This document shows, in pieces, positions 50,000 through 62,490 of a stretch of DNA of 64,000 nucleotides. Every line of letters begins with the position of its first letter. Position 1 is the stretch's first letter. The notes beneath the pieces were generated by a model. That model did no database searches. It had not been told where the DNA came from and was given only the letters and a program-made list of their open reading frames with translations. Both the position numbers and the translations under genes were made by a program. This stretch comes from Steromphala cineraria (lineage: Eukaryota; Mollusca; Gastropoda; Trochida; Trochidae): contig OU744724.1 in assembly GCA_916613615.1 (NCBI GenBank), positions 43,626,662 through 43,690,661 of the forward strand. The letters are read 5' to 3'.

Positions 50000-50850
50000 T
50001 GTGCTCAACCATTCGTCTTAATAAACCCCGACAGAGGAAGCAGGATGGGGAGAGATAGATATACAGGTAGGGACTGTTCCTCTGAACCCCCTGACCCAGT
50101 GTCATTTCCACCTGAGTGAGCTCGTCAGAGGAAGCTACCTGCGGGGAGGGGCATGGGGAGATGATGTGCGCTCATTAGTGAGCCATTTGAGGGAGATATC
50201 CAGTTTCTAAACCACCCGAAAAGTGTCATTCAAAATATGGCTTGTCACTCGCAGATACGTGATCCCCAGTAGACGGTATCCCTGGCGAGTTCTTTCATTC
50301 AGAGTGTGTTTTGTGCCTCCTCCAACCATGTATCTTTATTGCAATTTACCCCTGGTGTTATTTACTCCTTATACCCCGAGGCAAGCCTCCTGCCAGTGCC
50401 TGCTGGGTGGATATTTGCCTGGCCTAGGTTTTTATTATAGGATATAATCACATAATATTATTATTTCGTCCTGAATGGCCTCCAGATATCTCCATCGGTG
50501 GCAAACAGAGCTGGAAACAACGACAGACCACTTTAGGATCAGCTGTCACGAGTTACAAAATCATAGGTTCCAGTTGGTCTGCGACAAGGTTTCAATCTTT
50601 CTGCGCCCTTATTGAAAATCTTTTTCTCTCTCACTGTGGCTGAATATTTGTTCAATGCAGGATGTAATAGACTGATTGTTGATCTCATCCCCTTGCCTCG
50701 CGCTATTAAAAGTCAATTTTGAGAAGAGGTCCAATAACCAAGCCAAACACTTAAAAACCTGTCCTTAAACGTTTGAGTTAATGCTTTAGAGTTCGCTACA
50801 ATATCCCTTGATATCCGCGAGGGGTTTCTAAGTAAACGTTGAGTAATTTC
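50000..50850. promoter_or_regulatory. Candidate cis-regulatory island
   Basis: GC-balanced sequence next to the purine tract. CAGAGGAAGC occurs at 50032-50041 and 50126-50135 with similar flanks (GGGGAGA downstream), suggesting a small duplication. Later parts include TATCAGCTGTCACGAG-like E-box words near 50540. A 74-codon plus frame (50223-50447) has no recognisable domain. Confidence 0.28.
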
Positions 50851-50854
50851 TTGA

Positions 50855-51680
50855 AGAACGAAATCTTGATTCTGACAGGAAAGAAAGAGACCTACTAACT
50901 TGACAAAGTTCTTCGATTGGTCAGAAATTTGTGTTTTACCAAGGCAAACAACCAGAATAAATACAAACGACTCTTTTAACCTTTAAACAGAAAAACTTTT
51001 AGATTTATAACAAATGATGCTGAAAAATACTACTCCAATGATAAGTAAGTACATGTAGGACAAAACAAAGTAAAAAATACATGATTTATTCTTGTTTATG
51101 ATTTTCATACAAGTTTGATTTCACTCATTATATGAGATTCAGATTAAAGCGCACAAGCTTCAAATCAACGACAATTAATATCAGCGGTTAACATATTCAC
51201 ACAATCCTCTTAAACTGGTATTCTAACTTGCGTCTTTAGTCAAATTAGACTATTGACAAATAAAACAACAAAGTCACATTGTACCCTAATCCGGTGACAT
51301 CATTGCCTGCAAATGGGGGTTGTCGACCTCTTCAGGGTTTGCTTGATTTCCTCTGATCGTGTCAAGGAAAGGCTTGTTTACTTAGTCGATCGCATTATGG
51401 GGAGTCAACACTTTAGGGAATTTCAACAAAATGATCAAACCGGATCAACAGAGAAGACTCAAAAGTACCAATGCTTCTCAGGAAGATATTGAAGTAATGG
51501 GTAATGTGTGCATTTTAAAAGTGACCAACGTCTATGTAATTTGTAAGTTCTGATATTTTTTTTTTTAACAAATTTTACGTTTAAATGAATGAAATTATGA
51601 TTTATAATCATTCTATAAGATTTTTTGCTTTGTGATGTCATCTATATGCAATAAAATACATAAGGACAAAAGGATATTTG

Positions 51681-51712
<32 letters not shown>

Positions 51713-52095
51713 TTTGTAACATGATAAAGCTTATTTCACGATCGAATACAATATAGCCTTGAAATCATGAATCTTAAATTCTTGGGCCAGCATTGCTGTC
51801 GTTTTAAATATTTGCTATGAAATATTCCCCCCCCCCCCCCCCAAAAAAAAAAATCATGTCTTTGATAATATAAATGTTTACGTTCTGGTCATTCTTAGTT
51901 GATTGTCATACTAACATGAATTCTTGGGCAAACATTGATGCCGATTCAAATATTTGATGACAAATCCACATCCAAATCTCTGTGTTATATCATCATCACT
52001 TAGACGATATAAATATTTACTTTCTGAGCGTTCTAAGTTGATACATTTATGAAGTTTACTTTCTTAAAATAACTAGCCAGCTTCATCCAAAACGA
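50855..52095. other. Intergenic; microsatellites
   Basis: No gene seen. Contains a (TATG)n run at 51681-51713 and a 16-base C run at 51827-51842 followed directly by 11 A (51843-51853). 51840-52030 has two similar phrases (ATTCTTGGGC..AC/GCATTG) about 130 bases apart. Confidence 0.55.
51681..51713 (+). repeat. (TATG)n microsatellite
   Basis: About eight uninterrupted tetranucleotide units. Confidence 0.95.
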
Positions 52096-52099
52096 ATAT

Positions 52100-52440
52100 G
52101 ACAAAGATCAATAAAATCGTTCTCAAAACGACAGGTGCTGTAATTAATGGTTGTGCAAAAAGCAGAAATTAGCAGAAGTTTCCGGGCAAGTAGGGAACCG
52201 ATGCCTTTTTAGAACCATTTAGACCGAGGTATGTGTTGAAATATAAACAAAATGGCGTTTTCGGTGCGGAGCTTTTTGTGCTGAGAAATCTCATTTGTTG
52301 ACATAAACAACAAAATTGTCTGAAATGACGGTTTTGATTGACACGTGCAACCGATTTCTGGTTGTCGCAAACAGAGCCCAATCATATCAGTGGAACTCTG
52401 GCACAAAGAAAATATTGACGAGAGTCATTAAAAGTTATCT
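52100..52440. promoter_or_regulatory. Candidate cis-regulatory island with TGATTGACACG
   Basis: GC-balanced block holding TTTGATTGACACGT at 52333-52346, identical to 11810-11823. The site overlaps an E box (CACGTG). Two overlapping minus frames (70 and 65 codons) show no known domain. Called on composition and the shared motif only. Confidence 0.33.
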
Positions 52441-53164
52441 AATTATGCCTTTAAACACAAAGTGTCTTGTCTGAGATGTTATCAAATGCTACCCGCTCTA
52501 AAGTCCACAATTTGTACGAATCAAAGAGCTTCGGATAGAACAAGGTCGCCTCTGTTAAGAACAGTCTGATATTTCTGATAATTTGAAAATGTGGGTTTCT
52601 TTGATACTATAAAGAGTATAATAGTTGCAGTCTGTCGCTACTCTTTTCATCATATATTCGCACAAACGTGCTTTATATAAGGAGAAGTTTAATTTTTTTA
52701 AAATTTACAATGACATCCTTAGATACATTTGAGTTTGAAACTAAAAGTAGGTTATGGGATATAAGTACTTTTAAAATATTTGGCATGATACACAATTTTT
52801 TTACACAATTCAATATTTACAATTTCGGGAAATGTTTGCAATTACAAATATTACACATTATTTTCAATTACACATATTTTGACAGCAAAGTAAGTAAGCC
52901 ATCCCTCACAACCTTATTTAAATCAATCCAAGATGATAAATTAGATATGAATTTTAATTCGTGATCATTTTTGTATATCAGTTACTACTTTATTCGTTTC
53001 TGACACGGTAGTATCTTCCTGTCATTCCGTGGGCCTTCTTTATTTATTATGCAAATTGAATGTTATGCTTTGTGTTGCAATGTTACTTTCGTTTTTACTT
53101 ATGTCATTGTCTGAATTAAAGCCAATACAGCTAATAGCTAATACGCCCCTTACTACATTATTGA

Positions 53165-53690
53165 TAATGTCAATGGCGTATTTTAATCCCACCGGTATGT
53201 AATACCGTGGGATATAGTCATTGCCCTGTCCGTCTGTCCTTCCGTCCGTAATCATTTTCCGGATCAGAATTCAAAAACTGTTAGCTCAGTGAAACTTGGT
53301 ATGTAGATTAGTCAGTATGTGCCCTTTGGTACTTTAAACTTCTTCGGAATTATATTTTTGGCGGTTTCCATGGAAAAAAACCCTTAGAATTCGGTTTCCG
53401 GAGCAGAACTCTAAACATAATTATTCGACCTTGTTCAATTAAACATGGCATGTGGATTACTCGGCATATGAAGAGGCACCTTTTGGAATTATCAACTTCT
53501 TCGGATTTTTACTTTTTGGCAGATTCCATGGAAACAAAATTTAGAACTCGGTTTGAACTGTTATATCTAGCTCAATAAAACTTAGTGTGTGGATTAGACA
53601 GCATGTGAAGATGTACCTTTTTAAAACCTCTTCAGACTGTTTCCATTGCAACGTAACTTTAATTGGGACCGGTGGGATATGTCATCTTCT
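53165..53690 (+). repeat. Interspersed repeat with internal sub-repeats
   Basis: Begins with an ACCGGTATGTAATACCG-type palindromic start and a (CCGT/CTGT)n stretch (GTCCGTCTGTCCTTCCGTCC near 53230). It continues with about three diverged sub-units, each with AACTTGGTATGT/GTGGATTA, a CTTCTTCGGA phrase and a TTCCATGGAAA phrase (near 53366, 53524, 53641). It ends with ACCGGTGGGATATG, echoing the start. I recall repeats of this style in marine invertebrate genomes, but cannot name the family. No intact coding frame. Confidence 0.6.
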
Positions 53691-53694
53691 AATC

Positions 53695-54305
53695 TTCTCT
53701 TTAGTAACGTCACTAAATTCTGTTCATGTACGAACTGCTGTCTTTGTGTCATCGGAGTCATTATTGACAGTGCAATCTACCAGACCTTTGTACTTATTTC
53801 TGACATACACATTGTATGATAATGTCAATGATATAGTAACGTCTTAAAATGAAATTGATTTCATAAGTATTGTTGCAACTGCCTTAAAATTTGAAATTTC
53901 TGTGATTTTGTTTGACAGTGTAATGCCTCGATTTATGAAAGCAATTGCTGTTTTCCATTGGTATCTTTTTTATATAATTTTATTAGTTGGCCTTCAAATT
54001 GGTATACAAGTATCGTCAATGGTCTTGGTGGATTACATTCTTAGAAAAGCCCCAGACATGGTAATATTTTATAGTACTATATTACGTTCCCGTTTCCAAT
54101 TAACTTCATTGTGAATAGTTAAAAGCAGCTACAAGTTAGGTCCCAGGCTGAATAAAAAACATAACATCATTTATCGGAAATATACATTTGGTCAAGTTCA
54201 ACGCCTTAATATACCAAGTTAAAGACGTTCCATAATTGGTTAAAATGACCTTCAAAATCAATACATGCCCCTTATGTCATTCACTAATGTCGAACAGTGT
54301 ACTTA
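53695..54305. other. Intergenic, no gene seen
   Basis: Two short plus frames (86 and 70 codons) with hydrophobic stretches; AT-rich frames often read this way. No family recognised. Confidence 0.4.
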
Positions 54306-54308
54306 ATC

Positions 54309-54560
54309 TTAAAGGGGGTCTGCAACCCGAATTTTTAACTTCCAGAGTCGAAAATGCTCGGTAGGGACGAAATCGTTTGGTTATGAACGGCGTACCAATT
54401 TTGTGTCATGTGACCCCTCTTACCCGTCTGGACGCTCTCAAAGTACTCTTTTATGATTACCATTTTAAAGATTACTGAATCAGTATAGTAAGAATAAAAA
54501 CATGACTTAACTTGTTAGTTAAAAATCGGACAGTGTTCATCGATTGTCGCGCGCCAATGT
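54309..54560 (+). mobile_element. Possible single transposon end (TTAAAGGGGG)
   Basis: TTAAAGGGGGTCTGCAACCC starts near 54310, in the same style as the TTAA-bounded MITE termini, followed by GC-balanced sequence unlike the flanks. I found no matching inverted terminus nearby, so at best this is a truncated element of another family. Confidence 0.3.
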
Positions 54561-54564
54561 GTCG

Positions 54565-56525
54565 AGCGTAGAAACATTTCTTAAGACAACTAACCAAAAG
54601 CTATGGGTTGGCGCCTGTAGATTTGGGCAAGTAACGAGTGGGAATCTTCCCAAAACTTCTACATGCCAAAACTTCTACAGCTTAAGCAACAAAGCTGCAT
54701 CACTTATCCTCTGTCCCTTAGCTCAAGAACACTAGATGAACTATTACAACTAGCTGGGCTCAAAACTAACCCAGATTTTCCTTAAAAGAAATATGCCATT
54801 AAAGATTGTATTGTCATTTAAGCTGATATTCGAACACTCATTTGTCATTTTCACTAGAGAACGGGCACAAGGGAAGCATTTCGGCTTCTAAACATTACAT
54901 AATGCATTTGTTCCCCTATCATTGAAAACAATATAATTTAAGACAAGTTAATTGAGTTGTTTTTAACCTAAATCAGTACACGGTATTATATTTTTATGAA
55001 AGATATTCATTGTCAACTTAAATTTTGCCATTCATGATATTCATATTTTTGTAATGATATTATTGGTGTCACTTCACCAACGACACAATTTTATATAAGA
55101 GTTTTAGATTTAAAAAACGTATAAATCTCTCTTCATTTTTCGTTTGAGGCTTTTTGTTATACATGTCACATTTTTCATTCTCAATGTCATTGCGTCAATT
55201 CTAGGTAATGTCAACCTGACAATAAGCCATTGAAGTCAAATATACGTATGATGAAGATATAATCATCAGTAATAACATGTATTATGATACATAGGGTGCT
55301 TATTCATGCGATGAGAAGTTGGCTACGTATGCAAATAATTACCCGATTGGTTCACTTAATAGTTAATTGGGGGTAATCATATACACAATAATACTTGGTC
55401 CAACACAAATAAATATCTGTCTTCACTGCATAAACTCAATGACAATTACAAACAGAGAACATCATAATTACGATGCTTGTCATAGGTATCAAAAAGTACT
55501 TACAAAAAATTAGGGTATCAGATTAAAACCAATTAGTAGTGTCATGGCTACCGATTTAAACTTTCTATACATAAAATCTAATTATACCCTTTTCTATACG
55601 TATTTCGCTTGTGATATCATTCAGTAAACGCATACAAGGTAGGTAGTTATCTGTTGAACTCGTCTAATTGAAGTTTTGTACACATTTTGAGTGATTAAAA
55701 TCATAATCAAATTACCACAACATTTTTGAACGATATTTATGGACATGAACTGTGCTAAATTACACATAAGATCAATATGTAAAGTAGAGATACATTTAGT
55801 GTATCAATGAAGCTTATAAATTTAATAGCTTAAGTTAGATAATCAGAATGATTTAAATAAAGTAACATACCACCCTGGATCATTAAGTATATGATATGAA
55901 TTCAAGAAACACTTAGAAGTTAATTCGCGTGATTTGATTTTAATCACATGTACCACAACATAAACAAATTAATAGGTATGAGTAACAATAGTTCGGGTTT
56001 AAAAATGGTAGCATTCTTTTTGTTTATGTGTAGATTTAGTTATATTGACATGCGTTGGAAAAACATGCTATACATCTAATCAATACTGGACGATTGATAA
56101 AACATAAACTGAGGTACAAAAGAAACTACACACCAGTTCGTTTCGAGTTTTTTTAAATATCCAGAAGACATGTGATTTATTTGATTATTTCACTGTTATC
56201 ATAACTCATATCCGCAAAAGTTCGAACGAATATATTGATTTCTTGCTACTTTTTAAAAATAGCTTTGTTCATTGTAGGTGGTTTAAAACTAAAGATTATA
56301 TTCACAAGACCCCCACCATGTTTAAAATGTTGTCAAAGTGTGAAAAATGGGACCCAATTATTGATCCTTAACATAATGATTACTATAATATACTCTAAAA
56401 CTTCATCTCATCATACAAAAAAGACTTGAGACAAAAATTAATAGATAACTAAAACTTCAGAAAACGTATCGTCCCCTCTCAATCATGTACATATCATAAC
56501 ATACATCAACAAAATTTCTCAGAGA
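54565..56525. other. Intergenic, AT-rich, no gene seen
   Basis: A short direct repeat CCAAAACTTCTACA occurs at about 54650 and 54665. Nothing else stands out. Confidence 0.4.
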
Positions 56526-56530
56526 CGGAA

Positions 56531-56866
56531 CTTCACCATAGGAACTATCAAATAAAAAGAGCTTAACTCTAAGAATGTTTCTTTAAACTAGGGACGTCAT
56601 TTGGCACGATGTAGGAAAATCGCCATAAGAACTATCAAACAGAAAGAGCATAACTATATCAGAACGTATCTTTATCATATAGTCTTATAACTAGGGACGT
56701 TATTCCCACGATGAAGGAAAATCGCATATTATTCTTCAAACTTCACCATCAGAACTATCAAACAGAAAAAGCTTAACTATATCAGAACGTATCTTCACCA
56801 GATAGTCTTATAACTAGGGACGTTATTTCGTTCGATGGAGGAAAATCGCTTATTATTTTTTCACCT
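56531..56866 (+). repeat. Three-copy tandem repeat, about 92-119 bp
   Basis: Units begin near 56531, 56623 and 56741. Each carries CCAT..GAACTATCAAA, AGAGC.TAACT, ACTAGGGACGT and GAT..AGGAAAATCGC in order. Units two and three also share TATATCAGAACGTATCTT and ATAGTCTTATAAC; unit one is shorter and more diverged. It abuts the GC-balanced island that follows. Confidence 0.85.
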
Positions 56867-56879
56867 CTAAGGACCCTTC

Positions 56880-57790
56880 TTCAGCGCTCGGCGCCAAGCA
56901 GCAGTTAATAGCAATTTCAGGCAAGTGGCCGCATGTAGGAGCGAGACACCGACATAGGGGCATGGTTTATTATGTGCCGGACATTACCCGGAGCACAGAA
57001 TCAATTGTGGCAAATTGCAACGCTAACTATGTGAATTTCTATGATTATCAAACACCGAAAATATTTGCTGAAGAGCGTGCTAGCCGCAGGGAGAAGCTGG
57101 ACCGTTCTGACATAGCAACTTCTCGCCGTTGAGGACTGAACGAGTGATGGAAAGAGCTATATGGTTTCTCCCATCTCAACAAGTTTCGCGGCCTCTCAAG
57201 ACGAAATATATGCCAAACTCGTAAACGTCCAGTTTGCCATTCATGTGGTGTTTATTTTGAAGCCTCTTGGCAGAGTTCGATGGGTTCCTCGGTGATAGGG
57301 AATGTTTAACAATTGAGATGGACGAAATCTCGCCATAATTCGATGGGAGAGATGAAGACGATAACTAGACCGTTTTTACCTCCGCGGAGAGAAGAGCTGA
57401 GTGCATCTCTACTCCTTTGCTGAAGAGCGTCCTTCCTTCGTAAACTCCCCTGTTCAAAATCAAATTTCGCCTGGGGCCTCGAAATTCAATCTAAGGTCCG
57501 GGAAGCATCTAAAGAAAATTACCAGCTCTCGCCAATAATATTTTCCTTGATTGAGGCAAGATATGGATATAAAATGAAGGATAATATGTTCGATTTAGAT
57601 GCAGCGTGGCATATTCATCTCGCCTGATAGTAATTCGTCTTCTTTCTTGTCCCATTAGAAGGATCTGGCGAATGACATGCTACCAGCTTTCTAGTGCCCG
57701 AGGATGGAGAGAGGGACTATAAGCAACTTAACCTTTAGCCAAATGTGCTGGCAAAAATTTGATAAAAGGCGATGACTTTAGAAATCTCTT
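56880..57790. promoter_or_regulatory. Long candidate cis-regulatory island
   Basis: About 900 bases, GC-balanced and non-repetitive, with no frame long enough for the six-frame list, so a long exon is unlikely. TTTGCTGAAGAGCGT occurs exactly at 57064-57078 and 57416-57430. A pyrimidine-rich stretch ending CCCATTAG near 57657 resembles a splice acceptor, but the frame after it closes within about 12 codons. Composition and motif density fit a conserved non-coding element. Conservation is untested. Confidence 0.38.
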
Positions 57791-57794
57791 CTTA

Positions 57795-60700
57795 TCGCAC
57801 CATTAAACCACCTCTTCTTCCGCCATGCTTATTTAGATGGGACTAAACTTCCATTTATTTCAAGAATTTGACTCGAAAGGTAAATACAAGTTCAACAAGA
57901 TTAAGTATTGGAATGTTAACCATCGCCAAAATATTTGAATATCTGATGAAATAGTTTGTTTAAGATGTTTGATCATTTGAGCTACATTTTTGGGAAGTAT
58001 TTACATACTTTAGAATAAAATATCCTTATTCATTTCGGATTTATGATTTCGTCATACTTATCTATTTTTTTTTATAATTTTGATATTGCTTCAACCAATC
58101 CACGTCGACAAAGAAACGAATTTTTTAAAATACGATAATTTTGTAAAATTACTAAAAATATTTTAAAAAATCATCATAATCAGATTTATATATGAAACTG
58201 TATGTTTCCAACATTTATCTTTTTGTAAAATATGTAACGTCGAGGTTGCTATAATGACGAAATGAAACGGGACAGCCGCAATCAGACTTGTCGCCTTAAG
58301 CAATTGGCTCTCTCTTCGTGAAAGTTCCACCAATTATGTTCTTCATTAGTTGATGTGAAATCTGTCGGGAGGGTATTTAATTGAATTTTATTTCGTTATA
58401 AAATGAAAAATGATTCATTACTGTTTCAAAATAAATATCAACTTAAAAGTGTTTATTTTTGTATTTTGAAAACAACTTTAAACAAATTTAAACCAGTTCA
58501 ATATACATAAATTCGAAGTATCATAACCAACAAACATTAGATGATTTTGTTTAGACAAAAAGTTTGAAAAATCTAAAAGATCCAAATTGTAGTTTAATAA
58601 TCAAATGTATTCGTATGGTAAAATATATGAAATTAACACAAGGTCAGGTAAACGTCTTCATTTTTTTAAATCCCGAAAAGTATATAATTTACTATCACAG
58701 GATTATGACATTGAAAATGTTTTGATGGCATATCGTTAAAAAAAAGAAATAGACCACACATTCCATGATTGCATTCTATTTTTATATACATATATTTTTA
58801 TACCTGTAAATATATATTCGGCCATACTTTGATCGTTTTTTTGTTTTGTTATGTATTATGCATATCTTTACAGAAGAATGATGTTACTTGGAACTATTTT
58901 TTATTTCATATTTCCTCCAAACATCATATGTATAACAAACGTATTACAACTTATACCCCTTTGTTATTATTGAACCATACCGATTATTGTTGATAACATA
59001 AACAAGAACTATCTTAAATTCTAATCAAATTTAATTTTTTTTATTATCACAATAACAGACATACTCGCCTTTCGATGGTTTTAAGAAATATTCAAATATT
59101 TCATGTTTGATTAAACACATATAAAAATGTGAAAAATAAAACAAAGTCAACTTATAAAATTATTATTTTAGATATATCAAATATATTCATCCAAATCTAT
59201 TCGTACATAATTTTCTAAATTAAAGTTAAATTCAAAATTTGTCAAATTCATAAATTTCATTTTTTTCCTTCCATCCTGACTACAATAACGTTAACATGGT
59301 AGGCTCGCCATGATGGATATGCGTAAGTTGATCTAAAGGCAAGTTGTCAGCTTCTAACGAGATACTCTCAGAGGGGAAAAACAGATAACCTGATTACCGC
59401 CTTGTCTTCCTCCATCAGACACAATATAGTCCACAATGTAGGAGAGTGTGTAATTTAATTAACATCACTTGACAGTAGCAAAAACCTATTAAACTATGAA
59501 ACCTAGGGCCTGAGAGAATAGCGCTATTTTGTGTGACAAAATACACGGTTCACACACGTTAAAGCATTTACATTCATACCATTAGTGTTGAAATGTATAT
59601 TAAGTAGTGACAAAAGTACATTCGTGCCATTATCTTGTAAACGAATGTCGGTTGTTTTTTACGAATATTTTTTTGGTGGTAAGAATACAAATCAATATCA
59701 AGTAAATTAACTTACTGTACAATATTACTTTATAGTAACACTTATTCTGAAGTGAGAATAATTATTTATCCTTTGTAGACTTTTTGAATTTTGATTAAAT
59801 GTTACCAATTTGCTGTATTACACTTTTAATTAATCATTTTAAAAATAAAGCACTTAACATTTTATATGTTTCCTAATTTACATCTTATCTTGTATTGATG
59901 TATTTATATGTTGAGATTTTGTGTAATGTGATATATTGAGAAACGGACAAATATTCTTCTCTTATGAACCCGTCAAATATAATTATGTGTTATCACTTTA
60001 AGCTTCAATTGCAAACAGATTTACTTACCATTATTATATCATATCCGTTCTTACAACAGTTATTTTTCTAACAATAACCTGATTAATAATAAAATACATT
60101 ATACACAAAAACTAATTAAAATTTGCATGTAAGAAAAAAACATTATCAAAAACAAAAGAAAATGTAACCTTTTTTTTATTTCATTATCATTGCAAATCAA
60201 CTTGTCAATATTCCTAAAACATTTTTCTAGTTGATTTATACAATCTTAGGTTGATTATGAAAAAGGAAACTTCATTTTCAAAATTTTTAAAGACACAGTC
60301 TTCTGAATATTCCTTCACAGCTACATTGCATCATAAGAACGTTTGATCTTTATATTCTAATTATAATCACGGAACGTCGTAAATGATACCAACTTATTCA
60401 TCATATAAATATAATCGCTAGATAGCAACACATGATTGATCATACCAATAATAAAGATCCTTGAGATAGAATTATCTATTATTTCGGTGATAAATGTGAT
60501 ACGGTAATCATGAGTACTTTATAAGATACGATAATATACGTAATTTTAGTTAAAAGTGAACTGTCTTGAATATCTTAGATTGAAACTAACAATCCATCGT
60601 TGTGTAAAAATTTCATATTTAATAAATCAAAGATATAACAAGTTTAATTTCGAAGAACTTGAAACCAAATACATGAATAATTAATAATTAATAATCATAA

Positions 60701-61190
60701 CAAATAAAAAAACTCGCAACACCACAGACAAAACGTAGCTTATAAAACGAACAGAAGCAATTTTAGAAAACGTTGTGTGATCTTTCGATATTTTATATTT
60801 TGACGAACCTCATTATTATAGTTAGTTCAATAGAATCTACAAATAGAACATAAGTGTTCCGACTCTTTTGATGTGCATCAAATGCATCATATGTATGTGT
60901 CTATACGATATATTTTGATTGACATCTACATGGGGCTATCCAAAATCATAAATGACAATAATATATATAAGTGTTTTTTTACATAATAATAAGATGAAAG
61001 AGGTTCCATTTACTTCTTTCTTCACGATTTTTTAATGAAAACTGTATGAAAGATTTTTCACTTACAATGGAAATCAAATGTATAACATCAAATAAGATAA
61101 GTAGTGCATTTTATAAAGGACTAAATACGTTGCACTCACGAATCATAGCTATCATTGCTAACAAATTGAACGACGTTTTGTAAAACACAA
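57795..61190. other. Intergenic, very AT-rich
   Basis: No gene seen. A small GC-balanced patch lies at 59275-59470. TGATTGACA occurs at 60916-60924, but in plain AT-rich context. Confidence 0.45.
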
Positions 61191-61196
61191 GGGACT

Positions 61197-61558
61197 TTAA
61201 AGGGACAGTAGCACGTCTTTTGATAATTCTATATTTTAAATTTTACACTGATAATTGGAAATTAATGTTAAATGTATTATTTTGACAGTGTCAAAAATCT
61301 CATTACATAAGTCAATCATACATAGTCAGAGGACAAAGTATAAAATTCACATAAAATCCATTGGCGGCCATTTTTTGTGAACACTTTTAATTCATTTTGT
61401 GTAAGAAAAAGGAATCGCATGGGTAAACTTTACGTTATATATATGAATTACTACTGCTCCATTTCGTTTAAATACATTGTCTTTCAATTTGAACCATTAA
61501 TTTTCATTTTCCTGACATCACCTTATATTCCCCAAAAAACGTGCTACTGCCCCTTTAA
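61197..61558 (+). mobile_element. TTAA-flanked MITE, copy C
   Basis: Third family member, 362 bases, with TTAA at 61197-61200 and 61555-61558. The left terminus reads AGGGACAGTAGCACG (one change from copy A) and the right terminus is CGTGCTACTGCCCCT. The interior follows copy B closely. Flanks just outside TTAA differ from both other copies, which fixes the boundary. The 76-codon plus frame starting inside it is repeat-derived. Confidence 0.88.
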
Positions 61559-61564
61559 TATCAA

Positions 61565-62485
61565 TATAACTTGCTCTTTGACAGGGCATATATCAACACG
61601 TTTATAGATATCATAAGTAATGAATATATGCTATTTTAGGATGATTATTTTTACAAATGAATGGATATTGTTCGATTCCATCATCTATCTATATCGAACA
61701 TATATTCAATTTCTTTGTCTTTAGTTCGTTTGCCTGATCTGGCTGAGGGCGCACCAACAAAGAATGTCATTTTCAAGAGATCGGCTTCAGCAAAGTCAAG
61801 GAAGTCAACCATAGGTGTTTTCATCGACTTTTTTCATCTGGGACGGATATCGATAAATTAATCGATATGGTAGCGACTGGTTCACGGTTTCGATAACGAT
61901 CCTACATTTTTTACTAACAAAGTATGAAGCTATTGTCTTCGGACATAATGAAATTGACGACCATTACATTACATCATTGTTTAGTGAGCAAATAGATTTA
62001 TAACTGTACATCTACGAATAACGGGTTTGCTTTTAAAATAAATACTTCATACTTCATGATTTATTCGAATGCAAAAGAATTGACGGACTAATATTTAAGC
62101 CATATAAGAGTGTACATGAAAGTTTTCATTTCATAAAAGAAGTATATTATAGACTCACCTTAAAGTGTAAGTACAAGAAAGGAATTCCACGATGTTAATA
62201 GCAAATATGGCACATCCACCGCAAATAAACTTTTTTCGTGTAAAATTAAATCAAACAGTTGCCATATTTAAAAACGCTCACTTCCGACTTTCTGATTTGT
62301 CAGTTTTGCTAAAAACACCTTTCACATGACCCGCGTGTTAAACATCGTGGCTTATTCTAAAGTTAGGATTTCAAGTACCTTTGGAAACTAAAGCCAACAA
62401 AACGTTAGTAAAGGGGTGGATTTTTTTCTATTCTTGAAATCAACTTTCTGTCAGCCTGGTAAAACGAAGTCAGTTTACATTCAAA
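61565..62485. other. Intergenic, AT-rich, no gene seen
   Basis: No supportable gene. 61720-61870 is slightly GC-balanced. Confidence 0.4.
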
Positions 62486-62490
62486 CTAAG

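Noticed and set aside
49405..50111. Open frames of 104-188 codons on both strands
   Set aside because: They are translations of the GAGA/GACA tract (Ser/Leu/Pro or Glu/Arg low complexity) and not genes.
57620..57700. Splice-acceptor-like pyrimidine tract ending CCCATTAG
   Set aside because: The following frame closes within about 12 codons and no matching donor or family was recognised.
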